From assembly GCF_003752505.1 (NCBI RefSeq), contig NZ_RKHO01000001.1, positions 3,224,001-3,288,000 on the forward strand: a stretch of 64,000 nucleotides of DNA. Direction: 5' to 3'. This document shows, piece by piece, positions 46,220 through 55,208 of this stretch. The stretch is from Nocardioides aurantiacus (GTDB taxonomy: Bacteria; Actinomycetota; Actinomycetes; Propionibacteriales; Nocardioidaceae). Each line of letters begins with the position of its first letter. Position 1 is the first letter of the stretch. The position numbers were made by a program, and so were the translations under genes. Under the pieces are notes generated by a model. The model searched no databases, was not told the DNA's origin, and was given only the letters and a program-made list of their open reading frames with translations.

Positions 46220-46834
46220 GTGGACGCCGCCGCTTGGGACGAGAGGTACGCCGCGGCGCCGCTGGTGTGGTCCGCCGGACCCAACGCCTTCGTCGAGCGC
46301 GACCTCGCCGACCTGACGCCCGGCACCGCCCTCGACCTGGGCTCCGGCGAGGGGCGCAACGCCCGCTGGCTGGCCTCGCGGGGCTGGCACGTCACCGCGC
46401 TGGACTTCTCGCCCGTCGGCCTGGACAAGGGTCGACGGCTGGCCGCCGAGCACGACCCGCCCCTCGAGGTCGACTGGGTGGTCGGCGACGTGCTGAGCGC
46501 CCCGTTGCCGGGCGCGCTCGACCTGGTGGTGGTGGCCTACCTCCAGCTGCCGGCGGCCGAGCGGCGTACGACGCTGCGGCGGGCGTGGGACGCCCTGGCG
46601 CCCGGCGGCACGCTGCACCTCGTCGCGCACGACGCGACCAACCTCCACGAGGGCACCGGCGGGCCGCAGGACGCGCGCGTGCTCTGCACCGCGGCCGACG
46701 TGCTGGAGGACCTCGCCGACCAGGACCCCGAGGTCGTCCACGCGGGCCGGGTGACGCGCACGGTCGCCGCACCCGACGGGCACGGCGACGCAGGCACGGC
46801 GTACGACGCCCTGGTGCACCTGCGCCGCCGCTGA
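46220..46834 (+). CDS. class I SAM-dependent methyltransferase
   Basis: A 204-residue Rossmann-fold methyltransferase of the TehB-like type. Motif I is GTALDLGSGEGRNARWLASRG, the acidic end of strand 2 is TALDFSPVGLDKGRRLA, and motif II/III region VVGDVLSAPLPGALDLVVVAYLQLP follows. The substrate is unknown. It starts at GTG 4 bp after the thioredoxin stop. It converges on the FkbM methyltransferase gene with a 4-bp gap. Confidence 0.88.
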   Translation: MDAAAWDERYAAAPLVWSAGPNAFVERDLADLTPGTALDLGSGEGRNARWLASRGWHVTALDFSPVGLDKGRRLAAEHDPPLEVDWVVGDVLSAPLPGALDLVVVAYLQLPAAERRTTLRRAWDALAPGGTLHLVAHDATNLHEGTGGPQDARVLCTAADVLEDLADQDPEVVHAGRVTRTVAAPDGHGDAGTAYDALVHLRRR

Positions 46835-46838
46835 CCCG

Positions 46839-47690
46839 TCAGCGGCGCTGCCGCGCGTCGTCCACCCGCGTCGACCGGATCGTGGTGACGGCACCGAGCT
46901 CGGCCCGCACGGGCGACGTCACGGCGTAGTCGTGACCGGTCGCGGCCAGCACCTCCAGCACCTCGTGCAGTGGCGACTCGGGGACGTTGTGGTACTCCAT
47001 GTAGATCCGGGCGACGTCGCGCAGTCCTTCGCCCGCACCCCGCAGCGCGCCCAGCTCGGCGCCCTCGACGTCGAGCTTCATCAGGTCGACCGGCTCGTCG
47101 AGGAACTCCGCCAGCGGCGCGACCTGGATCTCGAGCCGGTCGGGTGTGCCGCCGTCCAGCAGCGAGCTCGCGAAGCTGGGGCTGATGGACTGGCTGGAGT
47201 CGGCCACGGCCGGGTTCACGAACAGCACCACCGTCCCGCGCTCCTCGGCGAGGCCGGTGTTGTGGGCGGTGACGCCGGTGATGCCGTTCACCTCGAGGTT
47301 GCGCACCAGGCAGGCGTACGACCGCGGGTCCGGCTCGAAGCACACGATGCGCGCGTCGGGGTGGCGGTCACGGAAGAACAGGGTCGCGAGCCCGATGTTG
47401 GCGCCGGCGTCCACGATCGAGTGCACCGGGACCTCGGGAGGCACCTCGTAGTCGCGGCTCAGGTAGACCTCGCGGAACAACCACCGCAGCGTGGCCAGGT
47501 CGGTGAAGTGGACCGTGTGCCCCGCCACCTCGACCGGGCGGCGACGCCCGGGCTGGACCTTCTCGAGCAGGCGCAGACGCAGGTAGTCGCGCAGCAGGCC
47601 ACGCGCGCCCGGCACGTGGCTCCGGGTCGCGAAGCGGACGTGGAACCGGAGGTGACGCAGGGTCCGACGCAGCTCGCGAGCAGTGGCCAC
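46839..47690 (-). CDS. FkbM-family methyltransferase
   Basis: A 283-residue FkbM-type methyltransferase. SIVDAGANIGLATLFFRD is motif I, VCFEPDPRSYACLVRNLEVNG the second, and VDLMKLDVEGAELGALRGA the FkbM hallmark DVEG. Such enzymes O-methylate sugars or polyketides. A basic N-terminal helix (RELRRTLRHLRFHVRF) precedes the domain. The GTG start is preceded by AGGGGGAACC, closely resembling the phoH2 leader. No glycosylation genes are nearby, so the target is unclear. Confidence 0.87.
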   Translation of the reverse strand: MATARELRRTLRHLRFHVRFATRSHVPGARGLLRDYLRLRLLEKVQPGRRRPVEVAGHTVHFTDLATLRWLFREVYLSRDYEVPPEVPVHSIVDAGANIGLATLFFRDRHPDARIVCFEPDPRSYACLVRNLEVNGITGVTAHNTGLAEERGTVVLFVNPAVADSSQSISPSFASSLLDGGTPDRLEIQVAPLAEFLDEPVDLMKLDVEGAELGALRGAGEGLRDVARIYMEYHNVPESPLHEVLEVLAATGHDYAVTSPVRAELGAVTTIRSTRVDDARQRR

Positions 47691-47808
47691 GGTTCCCCCT
47701 AGGCGAGACGGTGCGCCACGGTAGCGAGGCGGACCGGTCCCCGTCGAGAGCCCGTCCCTGCCGGACCAGCCCGCCCGCGCCCCACGCTCCGCTCCGGCGT
47801 CGCTCCGC

Positions 47809-49248
47809 TCAGGCGGTCCCGAAGAAGTCGGAGAGCGCGGGGACCCGCCGCAGCACGAACCGGTCGAGCAGCAGCACGACCACGAGGCTGACGCCGAACA
47901 CCGGCAGGAACACCGCCAGCGCCACCAGCCCGGCCGCGAGCACCGGCGAGCTACGCACCGGGAGCCGACCTCGCGGGGCGCCCAACCGCGGCCCCGAGGG
48001 CCGGCGCCGCCACCACATCAGCGGCCCCGTCACGCACAGCGCGACCACACCGAGGCAGAACGCCGCGGCGAGCGCCATCGTCCAGCCGCCGAGGCTGCGG
48101 CCCTCGTGGACGCCGATCCCCTGCGAGACGACCTGGGCGAGCAGCGGGTAGTCGTCGTAGCCGTACGCCGACCGCACCTCGCCGTCGAAGCGGTCGACGT
48201 GCACCGTCCGCTCGTCGCTGGGCGCGTCGAAGGCGTAGCCGATCACCGAGAAGGTGCCGTCCTCCTGGGTCGGCAGCGCCACCGTCATCGGGTGGCGCAG
48301 GCCCTCGCCGTCGGCCACCTCGATCGCGGTGTCGACGTTGGCGACCGCCACCGTGCCGTCCTCGTGGGCCTGCGACCGGGGCACCTCGCTCTCCCCCATC
48401 CCCCACGGCACCTCGGCGTGGCTGTGCGGCAGCGACTCGTCCAGCGTCGACAGCGGCGCGGACTCCGCCCCGTGGTCCAGGCTCCACATCGAGGAGCCGG
48501 ACGTGGTGGCGAGCTGCTGCACGGTGCCGCCCCACACGCCGGTCCAGGGCAGCCCGGTGACGACCATGAGCAGCAGCCCGACGCCCACGACCGAGCCGAG
48601 CACGCCGTGGCGGGCGCGCAGCCGGGCGCCGCGCTTGCCGGCCCGGGCACGCCGCCTCCGGGCGGCTCGCCCGCGCACGAACAGGTAGTAGCCGGTCAGC
48701 GACATCACGATCGCCCAGCAGGTGCCGAGCTCCATCACGAGGTCACCGGGCCGGCCCGACATCAGGTCGGCGTGCAGCCGGATCGCGTAGCCGCTGAGCG
48801 TGGTGTCGGGGTCGCGGTCGCCCAGCACCTCGGCGGTCCACGGGTCGACGAAGACGTCGCGGCCCTCGCCGTCGGGCATGGTGACCGAGACGACCGTGCT
48901 GCGCCCGGCGTCGCGCGGCTCGGCCAGCGACACCGGCTCGGCGCCCGGATGGGCCTCCTCGACGGCGCGCAGCTGCCCGGCGTACGGCTGGGCGACGTCG
49001 GTGCCGGCCGGCTTCTCGACCTGCATCAACGCCGGGTTGAGCACCGGCTCGAGCTGGAACCGGAAGAGGTAGATCAACCCGGTGACCGAGAGCACGAGCA
49101 TCACGGGGACGACGACGAACGAGGCGTAGAAGTGCCAGCGCCAGAAGGCGCGGAACAGCCCGCCCGAGGACCGGGGTCGACGGGCGGGGCGGCCGGGACG
49201 GCCGGAGGGTGCGGGTGGTGGTGAGGGGGGACGGGTCTCTACGGACAC
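47809..49248 (-). CDS. PepSY-domain transmembrane protein
   Basis: A 479-residue membrane protein of the PepSY_TM type. A Pro/Arg-rich leader precedes the first helix (WRWHFYASFVVVPVMLVLSVTGLIYLF), a large extracytoplasmic domain with FVDPWTAEVLGD, further helices near residues 180-200 and 216-236, a second extracellular domain and two C-terminal helices. Conserved WRWHFYA and RHGVLG histidines resemble ferric-reductase-like PepSY proteins involved in siderophore-iron or copper handling. The GTG start has AGGAG upstream. A hypothetical membrane gene lies 83 bp upstream on the same strand. Confidence 0.88.
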   Translation of the reverse strand: MSVETRPPSPPPAPSGRPGRPARRPRSSGGLFRAFWRWHFYASFVVVPVMLVLSVTGLIYLFRFQLEPVLNPALMQVEKPAGTDVAQPYAGQLRAVEEAHPGAEPVSLAEPRDAGRSTVVSVTMPDGEGRDVFVDPWTAEVLGDRDPDTTLSGYAIRLHADLMSGRPGDLVMELGTCWAIVMSLTGYYLFVRGRAARRRRARAGKRGARLRARHGVLGSVVGVGLLLMVVTGLPWTGVWGGTVQQLATTSGSSMWSLDHGAESAPLSTLDESLPHSHAEVPWGMGESEVPRSQAHEDGTVAVANVDTAIEVADGEGLRHPMTVALPTQEDGTFSVIGYAFDAPSDERTVHVDRFDGEVRSAYGYDDYPLLAQVVSQGIGVHEGRSLGGWTMALAAAFCLGVVALCVTGPLMWWRRRPSGPRLGAPRGRLPVRSSPVLAAGLVALAVFLPVFGVSLVVVLLLDRFVLRRVPALSDFFGTA

Positions 49249-49331
49249 GGGTGTGCTCCTGGCGTGCGGAGGGAGCGCGCAGCAGCCGCCGGCCCGGGAC
49301 GGGCGGCGGTGGGGCGCGCGGGGACCTGGGT

Positions 49332-50060
49332 TCAGGCAGCCAGGGGTGGCCCGCGGCGGGGCACGCGGCGGGCGTGGAGCTCGGCGAAGCGGGGCGGCGG
49401 GTCGGGCAGCGCCACGGTGCGGCGCACGTCGGTGAGCAGGGTGCGCAGCACGTCCAGCAGCGCCCGCGCCCGCACGGCGAGCAGCACCGCGGCGACCGGG
49501 CGGGTCCACGCCCGGGCGGTGAGGGCGACCAGCTGCCACAGCGCCTGCTCGCCGCGGGCCAGCCACCAGCCGCACGCGGCGGCGGCGAGCAGGTGGGCGA
49601 GGGCCATCACGGGGTGGTCGACGACGTCGGTGAGGGCGTGCAGCAGCGGCGCGGGGAGGGTGAGCGGGTCACCGGAGCCGACCGGCGTCGCGTCGTACGC
49701 CACGTCGTGGAAGGACCCGCGACGCGAACCCGACCCGGCCGGGAGCGGCGGGGGCGCCGCCGCGGGTGCCGCCGTCGGGTCGCCACGGTGGCCGGCCACG
49801 ACGGCCAGCACGGTGTGGACCACGCCCTGGCCGGCAGCGAGCAGCAGCACGACCCGGAGCGTCGAGGCGGGCCGGCGCAGCAGCGGCGCCACGGCGAGCG
49901 CCCCCAGGAGCAGCAGCAGCCCGAGCGCGACCGGGCCCGGCAGCAGGCCGTCGGCCTGGACGTGCGCGACGCCGCCGACCGCGAAGGCCACCGCGGACAG
50001 CGCGAGTGCCCGTCCCCACAGCACCACGCCGGCAGCGCGGGCGGTCGGGACGTGGCTCAT
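49332..50060 (-). CDS. hypothetical polytopic membrane protein
   Basis: A 242-residue protein with about five transmembrane helices (about residues 10-32, 38-58, 66-86, 150-170, 185-205) and a Pro/Ala-rich loop PTAAPAAAPPPLPAG. Histidines recur near the membrane (GGVAHVQAD, GVVHTVLA, HHP-like DHPVMALAHLL), possibly metal ligands. No family recognised; genes of this type often sit next to PepSY and copper-related membrane genes in actinobacteria. It lies on the same strand upstream of the PepSY gene. Confidence 0.7.
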   Translation of the reverse strand: MSHVPTARAAGVVLWGRALALSAVAFAVGGVAHVQADGLLPGPVALGLLLLLGALAVAPLLRRPASTLRVVLLLAAGQGVVHTVLAVVAGHRGDPTAAPAAAPPPLPAGSGSRRGSFHDVAYDATPVGSGDPLTLPAPLLHALTDVVDHPVMALAHLLAAAACGWWLARGEQALWQLVALTARAWTRPVAAVLLAVRARALLDVLRTLLTDVRRTVALPDPPPRFAELHARRVPRRGPPLAA

Positions 50061-50082
50061 CGCTCAGAGGGTCCGGAGCGGC

Positions 50083-50409
50083 TCAGTCGGTGGTGCGGTC
50101 GCGCGGGTCGGCGACCGGGCGCTGCCGCTGCGGGGGCCGCTGGGCCTCGACCCATGCAAGGCGCGCGGCCTCGCGCTCCTCGGCCTCGGCGGCCGCGGCC
50201 GCCTGGGCGTCGGCGCCGAACTTGCCGGCCGCGGTGTTCTCGCGGATCTTGCGCAGGTGGCGGGTGAGGCTCACGCACAGCAGCGCCGTCGCGGCGCACA
50301 GCGCCACGAAGATCCAGAACGCCAGCCAGCCTGCCTTGACGTCCTCGGGCTCGGGCACGGGGTCAGCGGCCGGGAGCAGCAGCAGCGCGTGGGTGAGGAG
50401 GACGGTCAT
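50083..50409 (-). CDS. small membrane protein with charged C-terminus
   Basis: A 108-residue protein with one or two transmembrane helices (residues 3-14 weak and 27-47, WLAFWIFVALCAATALLCVSL) followed by a charged helical tail (RHLRKIRENTAAGKFG...AEAEEREAARLAWVEAQ). It resembles uncharacterised actinobacterial proteins found upstream or downstream of mca. No function is known. It is separated from mca by 66 bp and is on the same strand. Confidence 0.75.
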   Translation of the reverse strand: MTVLLTHALLLLPAADPVPEPEDVKAGWLAFWIFVALCAATALLCVSLTRHLRKIRENTAAGKFGADAQAAAAAEAEEREAARLAWVEAQRPPQRQRPVADPRDRTTD

Positions 50410-50475
50410 GCCTCCATTGTCGCAACCCGCTCCACACCCGGCCCGGGCGGCCTGCAGGACCCCGTCGGGCCCGGG

Positions 50476-51348
50476 TCAGTCCAGGTCGTCGCGGCCGCGG
50501 ACGCCGGCGAACAGGTCGTCCTCGGGCAGCGGCGACTCGACGCGGGAGACGACCAGCTCGAACTCCTCGGTCGGCCACACCTGCTGCTGCAGCGCGATCG
50601 GCGCCTTGAAGAAGAACCCGTCGGGGTCGATCTGGGTGGCGTGGGCGATCAGCGCCCGGTCGCGGACCTCGAAGTACTCCCCGCACGGCACCCGGGTGGT
50701 GATGCGGGCGTCGTGCGCCGGGTCGGCCTTCCACTCCTTGAGCCGCTCGGCGAAGGGCGACTCCAGCCCGGCGGCCTCCATCGCCTCGTGGATCGCCAAC
50801 GAGCGGGGCCGGTTGAAGCCGTGCTGGTAGTAGAGCTTGAAGGGCTTCCAGGGCTCGCCCGCGTCGGGGAACCGGTCGGGGTCGCCGGCCGCCTCGAAGG
50901 CCGCCATGGAGACGAGGTGGCACATGATGTGGTCCGGGTGCGGGTAGCCACCGTTCTCGTCGTACGTCGTCACGACGTGGGGGCGCACCGAGCGGATCAG
51001 CCGGACCAGCGGCTCGGCCGCCTCCTCGGGGTCGACCAGCCCGAAGCAGCCCTCGGGCAGCGGCGGCTTGGGGTCGCCCTCGGGCCAGCCGGAGTCGACG
51101 TAGCCCAACCAGTGCTGGGTGACGCCGAGGATCTCGCGGGCGGCCTCCATCTCGGCGCGACGGATCTCGGTGATGTTGGCCAGGACGTCGGGGCGCTCCA
51201 TCTTGGGGTTGAGGATCGAGCCCCGCTCCCCGCCCGTGCAGGTCACGACGTGCACGTCGACGCCCTCGTGGACGTACTTCACCGTGGAGGCAGCGCCCTT
51301 GCTCGACTCGTCGTCGGGGTGGGCGTGCACGTGCATGAGCCGCAGCAT
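50476..51348 (-). CDS. mca: mycothiol S-conjugate amidase
   Basis: A 290-residue zinc-dependent deacetylase-fold enzyme. Zinc and catalytic motifs are [14 protein letters not shown] at the N-terminus and [10 protein letters not shown] near residue 145; [14 protein letters not shown] and [13 protein letters not shown] are family features. It cleaves mycothiol-toxin conjugates to mercapturic acids and GlcN-Ins, so the organism makes mycothiol. The ATG start gives [14 protein letters not shown]. Divergent from the DUF4307 gene by 38 bp, as for Rv1082 and Rv1081c (from memory). Confidence 0.96.
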   Translation of the reverse strand: MLRLMHVHAHPDDESSKGAASTVKYVHEGVDVHVVTCTGGERGSILNPKMERPDVLANITEIRRAEMEAAREILGVTQHWLGYVDSGWPEGDPKPPLPEGCFGLVDPEEAAEPLVRLIRSVRPHVVTTYDENGGYPHPDHIMCHLVSMAAFEAAGDPDRFPDAGEPWKPFKLYYQHGFNRPRSLAIHEAMEAAGLESPFAERLKEWKADPAHDARITTRVPCGEYFEVRDRALIAHATQIDPDGFFFKAPIALQQQVWPTEEFELVVSRVESPLPEDDLFAGVRGRDDLD

Positions 51349-51386
51349 GCGCCCATCCTAGGGACGGGCCCGCCTGGGAGGATGGG

Positions 51387-51851
51387 GTGGTGACCAGCCC
51401 GAGCAGACCGGAGTCCGGCCCCGGGTCCAGCCCGACGCACGACACCGGCACCGACCTCGCCGAGCGCTACGGCCGCAGCGACGCCGCCCGACGCCGACGC
51501 CTCGTCGTCGCCGTCTCGGGGCTCGTCGGCGTGGTCGCGCTCGCGTGGCTGGGGTGGGTGGCCCTGGACTCCAGCAGCCCGGACGTGCAGTCGCGGCTCA
51601 CGGCGTACGACGTGGTCGACGGGCGGACCGCCCGGGCCACCGTGACCGTCACGCTCGCCGACCCGGACGTCCGTGCCAGCTGCCTGGTGCGGGCCGTGGC
51701 GGTCGACAGCAGCCCGGTCGGCGAGCGCAGCTTCACCGTCACCGGGGTCGAGGGCCCCTCGCGGGTCGTCGTCGACGTCCGCACCGAGCGCGAGGCCGAC
51801 ACCGTCCGGCTGATCGGCTGCACCACGCCGGACCAGTCACGTCCCCGCTGA
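51387..51851 (+). CDS. DUF4307 single-pass membrane protein
   Basis: A 154-residue protein with a cytoplasmic leader containing DLAERYGRSDAARRRR, one transmembrane helix (about residues 39-60) and an extracytoplasmic beta-rich domain (SRLTAYDVVDGRTARATVTVTLADPDVRASCLVRAVA), matching DUF4307. The function is unknown. Two adjacent GTG codons (51387, 51390) could both serve as start after GGAGG. greA follows 144 bp downstream. Confidence 0.85.
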   Translation: MVTSPSRPESGPGSSPTHDTGTDLAERYGRSDAARRRRLVVAVSGLVGVVALAWLGWVALDSSSPDVQSRLTAYDVVDGRTARATVTVTLADPDVRASCLVRAVAVDSSPVGERSFTVTGVEGPSRVVVDVRTEREADTVRLIGCTTPDQSRPR

Positions 51852-51934
51852 TCCCGGCCAGGTGGACGGGGCGATCGACGGGCCGGTCATCGGGCCGCGA
51901 GACGAGGATTTCGGCTCCGGGGCGCCTGCGTTGC

Positions 51935-51940
51935 TAGCAT
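51935..51940 (+). promoter_or_regulatory. extended -10 element upstream of greA
   Basis: TTGCTAGCAT contains a TAGCAT -10 preceded by TGC (extended -10), 55 bp before the greA start. No convincing -35 is seen. Confidence 0.4.
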
Positions 51941-51995
51941 CGCCTACTTGCCCGCACGACCCCCGCTGCACCCCGATGCACCAAAGGAGCACCCG

Positions 51996-52490
51996 ATGAG
52001 CGAGCAGACCTCCGGCGCCGTCTGGCTGACGCAGGCCAAGTACGACGAGCTGAAGGCCGAGCTCGAGGAGCTGCGCGGCCCGACGCGCTCCGACATCGTC
52101 AAGCGCGTCAGCGACGCCCGCGACGAGGGTGACCTCAAGGAGAACGCCGGCTACCACGCCGCGCGCGACGAGCTCGGCAAGATCGACGGCCGGATCCAGC
52201 AGCTCACCGACATGCTCGAGAAGGCCGAGGTCGGCGAGACCCCCGCCGACGACGGCGTCGTCGAGCCCGGCATGAAGGTGACCGTCAACCTCGTCGGCCT
52301 CGACTTCGAGGAGACCTTCCTCTTCGGCGCCCGCGAGATGGCCGGCGACGACATCAAGGTCTACTCGCCGCAGTCCCCGCTGGGCCAGGCCATCCACGGC
52401 TCGCGGCGCGGCGACACCGTCACCTACACCCTGCCCAACGGCAAGGAGCAGAAGGCCGAGATCGTCGAGGCGGTCCCCTACTCCGGCTGA
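51996..52490 (+). CDS. greA: transcription elongation factor GreA
   Basis: A 164-residue GreA. The N-terminal coiled coil with the acidic tip (VSDARDEGDLKENAGYHAARDELG) inserts into the RNA polymerase channel to trigger transcript cleavage, and the C-terminal FKBP-like domain ends IKVYSPQSPLGQAIHGSRRGDTVTYTLPNG. It rescues arrested elongation complexes. The ATG start has AAAGGAG 7 nt upstream. A hairpin follows. Confidence 0.96.
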   Translation: MSEQTSGAVWLTQAKYDELKAELEELRGPTRSDIVKRVSDARDEGDLKENAGYHAARDELGKIDGRIQQLTDMLEKAEVGETPADDGVVEPGMKVTVNLVGLDFEETFLFGAREMAGDDIKVYSPQSPLGQAIHGSRRGDTVTYTLPNGKEQKAEIVEAVPYSG

Positions 52491-52547
52491 TCCGCTGTCG
52501 GCGTACGCCGGCAGGGCCGTCGTCGAGGGCGGCGGTCGAGGATCGCG

Positions 52548-52567
52548 GTCGAGCGCCGAGGCTCGAC
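52548..52567 (+). terminator. hairpin after greA
   Basis: GTCGAGC and GCTCGAC form a 7-bp stem with a 6-nt loop, 58 bp past the greA stop, in the 181-bp gap shared with the convergent ilvA. The rest of the gap shows only scattered GTCGAG repeats. Confidence 0.45.
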
Positions 52568-52671
52568 GCCCCGACGCCTCGCAGGTGGTGCGAGTGGCTC
52601 CTGACCACCCCTCGCCGCGCAGCCGCCACCTCCGCGTGTCCGGGGGGGCCGCTGCGCGCGCCGCGGTCCGG

Positions 52672-53874
52672 TCAGTCGCGCACGGCGTAGCCGTGGTCGC
52701 GCAGCCGCGCGAGCACGGACTCGGCGTGGGGGGCGCCGCGGGTCTCGAGCTGGAGCCGCACCTCCACCTCACCGATGTGCAACGTCGTCGAGGTGCGCTC
52801 GTGCGCGACCTCCAGCACGTTGGCGCCCGAGCCGGCGAGGTCGGCCAGCAGCGTGGCCAGGCCGCCCGGCCGGTCGGGGATGACGCAGCGGATGTTGAGG
52901 TAGCGGCCGCCGGCCGCCATGCCGTGGCGGATCAGGTTGCCGAGCAGCAGCGGGTCGACGTTGCCGCCCGAGAGCACGGCCACCATCGGCGTCTCGAAGG
53001 CCTGCGGCGCGTCGAGGACGGCCGCCACCGCGGCGGCGCCGGACGGCTCGACCACCATCTTGGCGCGCTCGAGCAGCAGCACCAGCGCGCGGGAGAGCGA
53101 GTCCTCGGAGACGGTGACGACCTCGTCGACGCAGCGCTGGATCGCCTCGAAGGGCAGGTCGCCGGGCTTCGCGACGGCGATGCCGTCGGCCATCGTCGCC
53201 ATCCGTTCCAGCGCGACGGGCGCGCCGGTGCGCAGCGACTCGGGGTACGCCGCGGCCTCGGCCGCCTGCACCCCCACCACGCGTACGTCGGGCCGCGAGG
53301 CCTTGATCGCCAGCGCCATCCCCGCCAGCAGCCCGCCGCCCCCGGTGGGGATGAGCACGGTGCGGACCTCGGGCGCCTGCTCGAGCACCTCGAGCCCGCA
53401 GGTGCCCTGGCCGGTCATGATGTCGGCGTGGTCGAAGGGGTGGATGAACACCGCCCCGGTCTCGTCGGAGAACTCCTGGGCGCGCACCAGCGCCTCGGTC
53501 AGCGAGAGCCCGTGGAAGCGCACCTCGGCGCCGTATCCCCGGGTCGCGTTGGCCTTGGGGATCGGGGCACCGTCGGGCATGAAGACGGTGGCCTTGATCC
53601 CCAGCAGCTGCGCGGCCAGCGCGACGCCCTGGGCGTGGTTGCCCGCGGACGCCGCGACCACGCCGCGGGCGCGCTCCTCGGGCGTGAGCCGCGAGAGCCG
53701 CAGGTAGGCGCCGCGGATCTTGAACGAGCCGGTGCGCTGGAGGTTCTCGCACTTGAGCAGCACCCGGCCACCGACCATCGCCTGCAGCCAGCGCGACTCC
53801 TCGACCGGGGTCGTCAGGGCGACCTCCCCCACGACGGCGCGGCAGGCCTCGATGTCGGCGAGCGTGACGCTCAT
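52672..53874 (-). CDS. ilvA: threonine ammonia-lyase with C-terminal ACT domain
   Basis: A 400-residue fold-type II PLP enzyme. The cofactor lysine lies in QRTGSFKIRGA near residue 51, the glycine loop is TGGGGLLAGMA, and SAGNHAQGVA binds substrate. Residues about 325-400 form a small ACT-like regulatory domain (CVIPDRPGGLATLLADLAGSGANVLEV). It deaminates threonine to 2-oxobutyrate for isoleucine synthesis or catabolism. Its start overlaps the stop of the AI-2E transporter gene by 4 bp. Confidence 0.92.
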   Translation of the reverse strand: MSVTLADIEACRAVVGEVALTTPVEESRWLQAMVGGRVLLKCENLQRTGSFKIRGAYLRLSRLTPEERARGVVAASAGNHAQGVALAAQLLGIKATVFMPDGAPIPKANATRGYGAEVRFHGLSLTEALVRAQEFSDETGAVFIHPFDHADIMTGQGTCGLEVLEQAPEVRTVLIPTGGGGLLAGMALAIKASRPDVRVVGVQAAEAAAYPESLRTGAPVALERMATMADGIAVAKPGDLPFEAIQRCVDEVVTVSEDSLSRALVLLLERAKMVVEPSGAAAVAAVLDAPQAFETPMVAVLSGGNVDPLLLGNLIRHGMAAGGRYLNIRCVIPDRPGGLATLLADLAGSGANVLEVAHERTSTTLHIGEVEVRLQLETRGAPHAESVLARLRDHGYAVRD

Positions 53875-55208
53875 GCGGGCTCCCCTCCGGGTTGCAGGGC
53901 CGCGTCGTCCGCCGCGGCCTCCTGGGCGTCCTCGCCCACCGCCGTGTCACGGGCGAGGTGCTGGACCACGGCGTTCAGCGAGGCCGCCAGCGGCACCGCG
54001 ATCAGCGCGCCGGCGATGCCCGCGACGAGCACGCCCATCGCGATCGCGACGATGACCCCGAGCGGGTGCACCGAGACGAAGCGGCCCATCAGGAACGGCT
54101 GCAGCACGTGGGCCTCGAGCTGCTGCACGGCGATCACCACGCCGAGCATGATCGCGGCGGTCACCGGGCCCTGGGCCACCAGCGCGACGAGCACGGCCAC
54201 CGCACCGCTGATGGTGGCGCCGATCATCGGCACGAACGCGCCGAGGAAGACCAGGACCGCGATGGCGCCCACGAACGGCACGCCGAGGACGGCCGCGCCG
54301 ACGGCGATGCCCAGCGCGTCGACGGCGGCGACCAGCACGGTGGCCCGGACGAACTGGGTCAGCGAGGACCACGCGACCCGGCCCGAGGAGTCGGCCTTGA
54401 GCCGCCCGGCCCGCGGGAACAGCCGCACCAGCCAGGTCCAGATGAGCGCGCCGTCGGCGAGGAAGAAGTAGGTCGCGAACAGCACGATGAACACGCCGGC
54501 CAGCACGTGCCCGACGGTGGCGCCGAGCTCGCTGAGGGTGGCGTAGGCGTTGTCACCGAGCGACTGCAGCTGGGCCTGCGACTCCTGCAGCGCGGTGTTG
54601 ATCTGCGAGTCGGTCACGCCGAGCGGCCCGTCGCGCAGCCAGCTGCGGATCTGCTCCAGGCCGCTGCCGACCTGGGTGGACAGGTCGCTGACGCCCTGCG
54701 CGACCTGGTTGCCCACGAAGGTCACCGACAGCGCCACCAGGGCGAGGAGCAGCAGCACCACGATGAGCGCCCCTCCCCCACGGGGCACCCCGAGCCGGCC
54801 GAGCCAGCGGACCACCGGGCTGACGAGCGCGGCGATCAGCAGCGCGATCACGATCGGCAGCACCACGACCATGAAGAACTGCAGCAGGTAGAGGATGATC
54901 AGCCCCGCCGCGCAGACGACCACGAAGCGCCAGGCCCAGGCGGCGGCGAGGTCCATGCCGTAGGGCACCTGGGCGCGCGTGAAGTTGCTGGTGCCGGCGG
55001 CCACCTCGGGGCGCCTCTCCATGGCCCGGCGGGCGGCACGGACCTCGGCCCACTGGGCGGCGATCCGCTCGCGCAGCTCCAGGCTCTCCTGCTCGCGACG
55101 GGCGCGTGCGTCCTGCTCCGCGGCCTCGTCGGCGACCGCTCCCGAGGCCCCGTCGTCGTCCCGGCCGCGCAGCCGCAGCCGGTCCCTCACCCCTCGCGTG
55201 ACTCCCAC
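53871..55208 (-). CDS. AI-2E family transporter (TqsA/PerM-like)
   Basis: A 445-residue polytopic membrane protein. A charged leader (residues 1-70) is followed by about eight helices with the family pattern: LQFFMVVVLPIVIALLIAALVSPVVRWL, VGAAVLGVPFVGAIAVLVFLGAFVPMIGATISGAVAVLVAL and VQQLEAHVLQPFLMGR. Substrates are uncertain for most members. It overlaps the GlmL-like gene by 22 bp and ilvA by 4 bp. The GTG start gives the chosen N-terminus; an alternative start further inside cannot be ruled out. Confidence 0.9.
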   Translation of the reverse strand: MGVTRGVRDRLRLRGRDDDGASGAVADEAAEQDARARREQESLELRERIAAQWAEVRAARRAMERRPEVAAGTSNFTRAQVPYGMDLAAAWAWRFVVVCAAGLIILYLLQFFMVVVLPIVIALLIAALVSPVVRWLGRLGVPRGGGALIVVLLLLALVALSVTFVGNQVAQGVSDLSTQVGSGLEQIRSWLRDGPLGVTDSQINTALQESQAQLQSLGDNAYATLSELGATVGHVLAGVFIVLFATYFFLADGALIWTWLVRLFPRAGRLKADSSGRVAWSSLTQFVRATVLVAAVDALGIAVGAAVLGVPFVGAIAVLVFLGAFVPMIGATISGAVAVLVALVAQGPVTAAIMLGVVIAVQQLEAHVLQPFLMGRFVSVHPLGVIVAIAMGVLVAGIAGALIAVPLAASLNAVVQHLARDTAVGEDAQEAAADDAALQPGGEPA

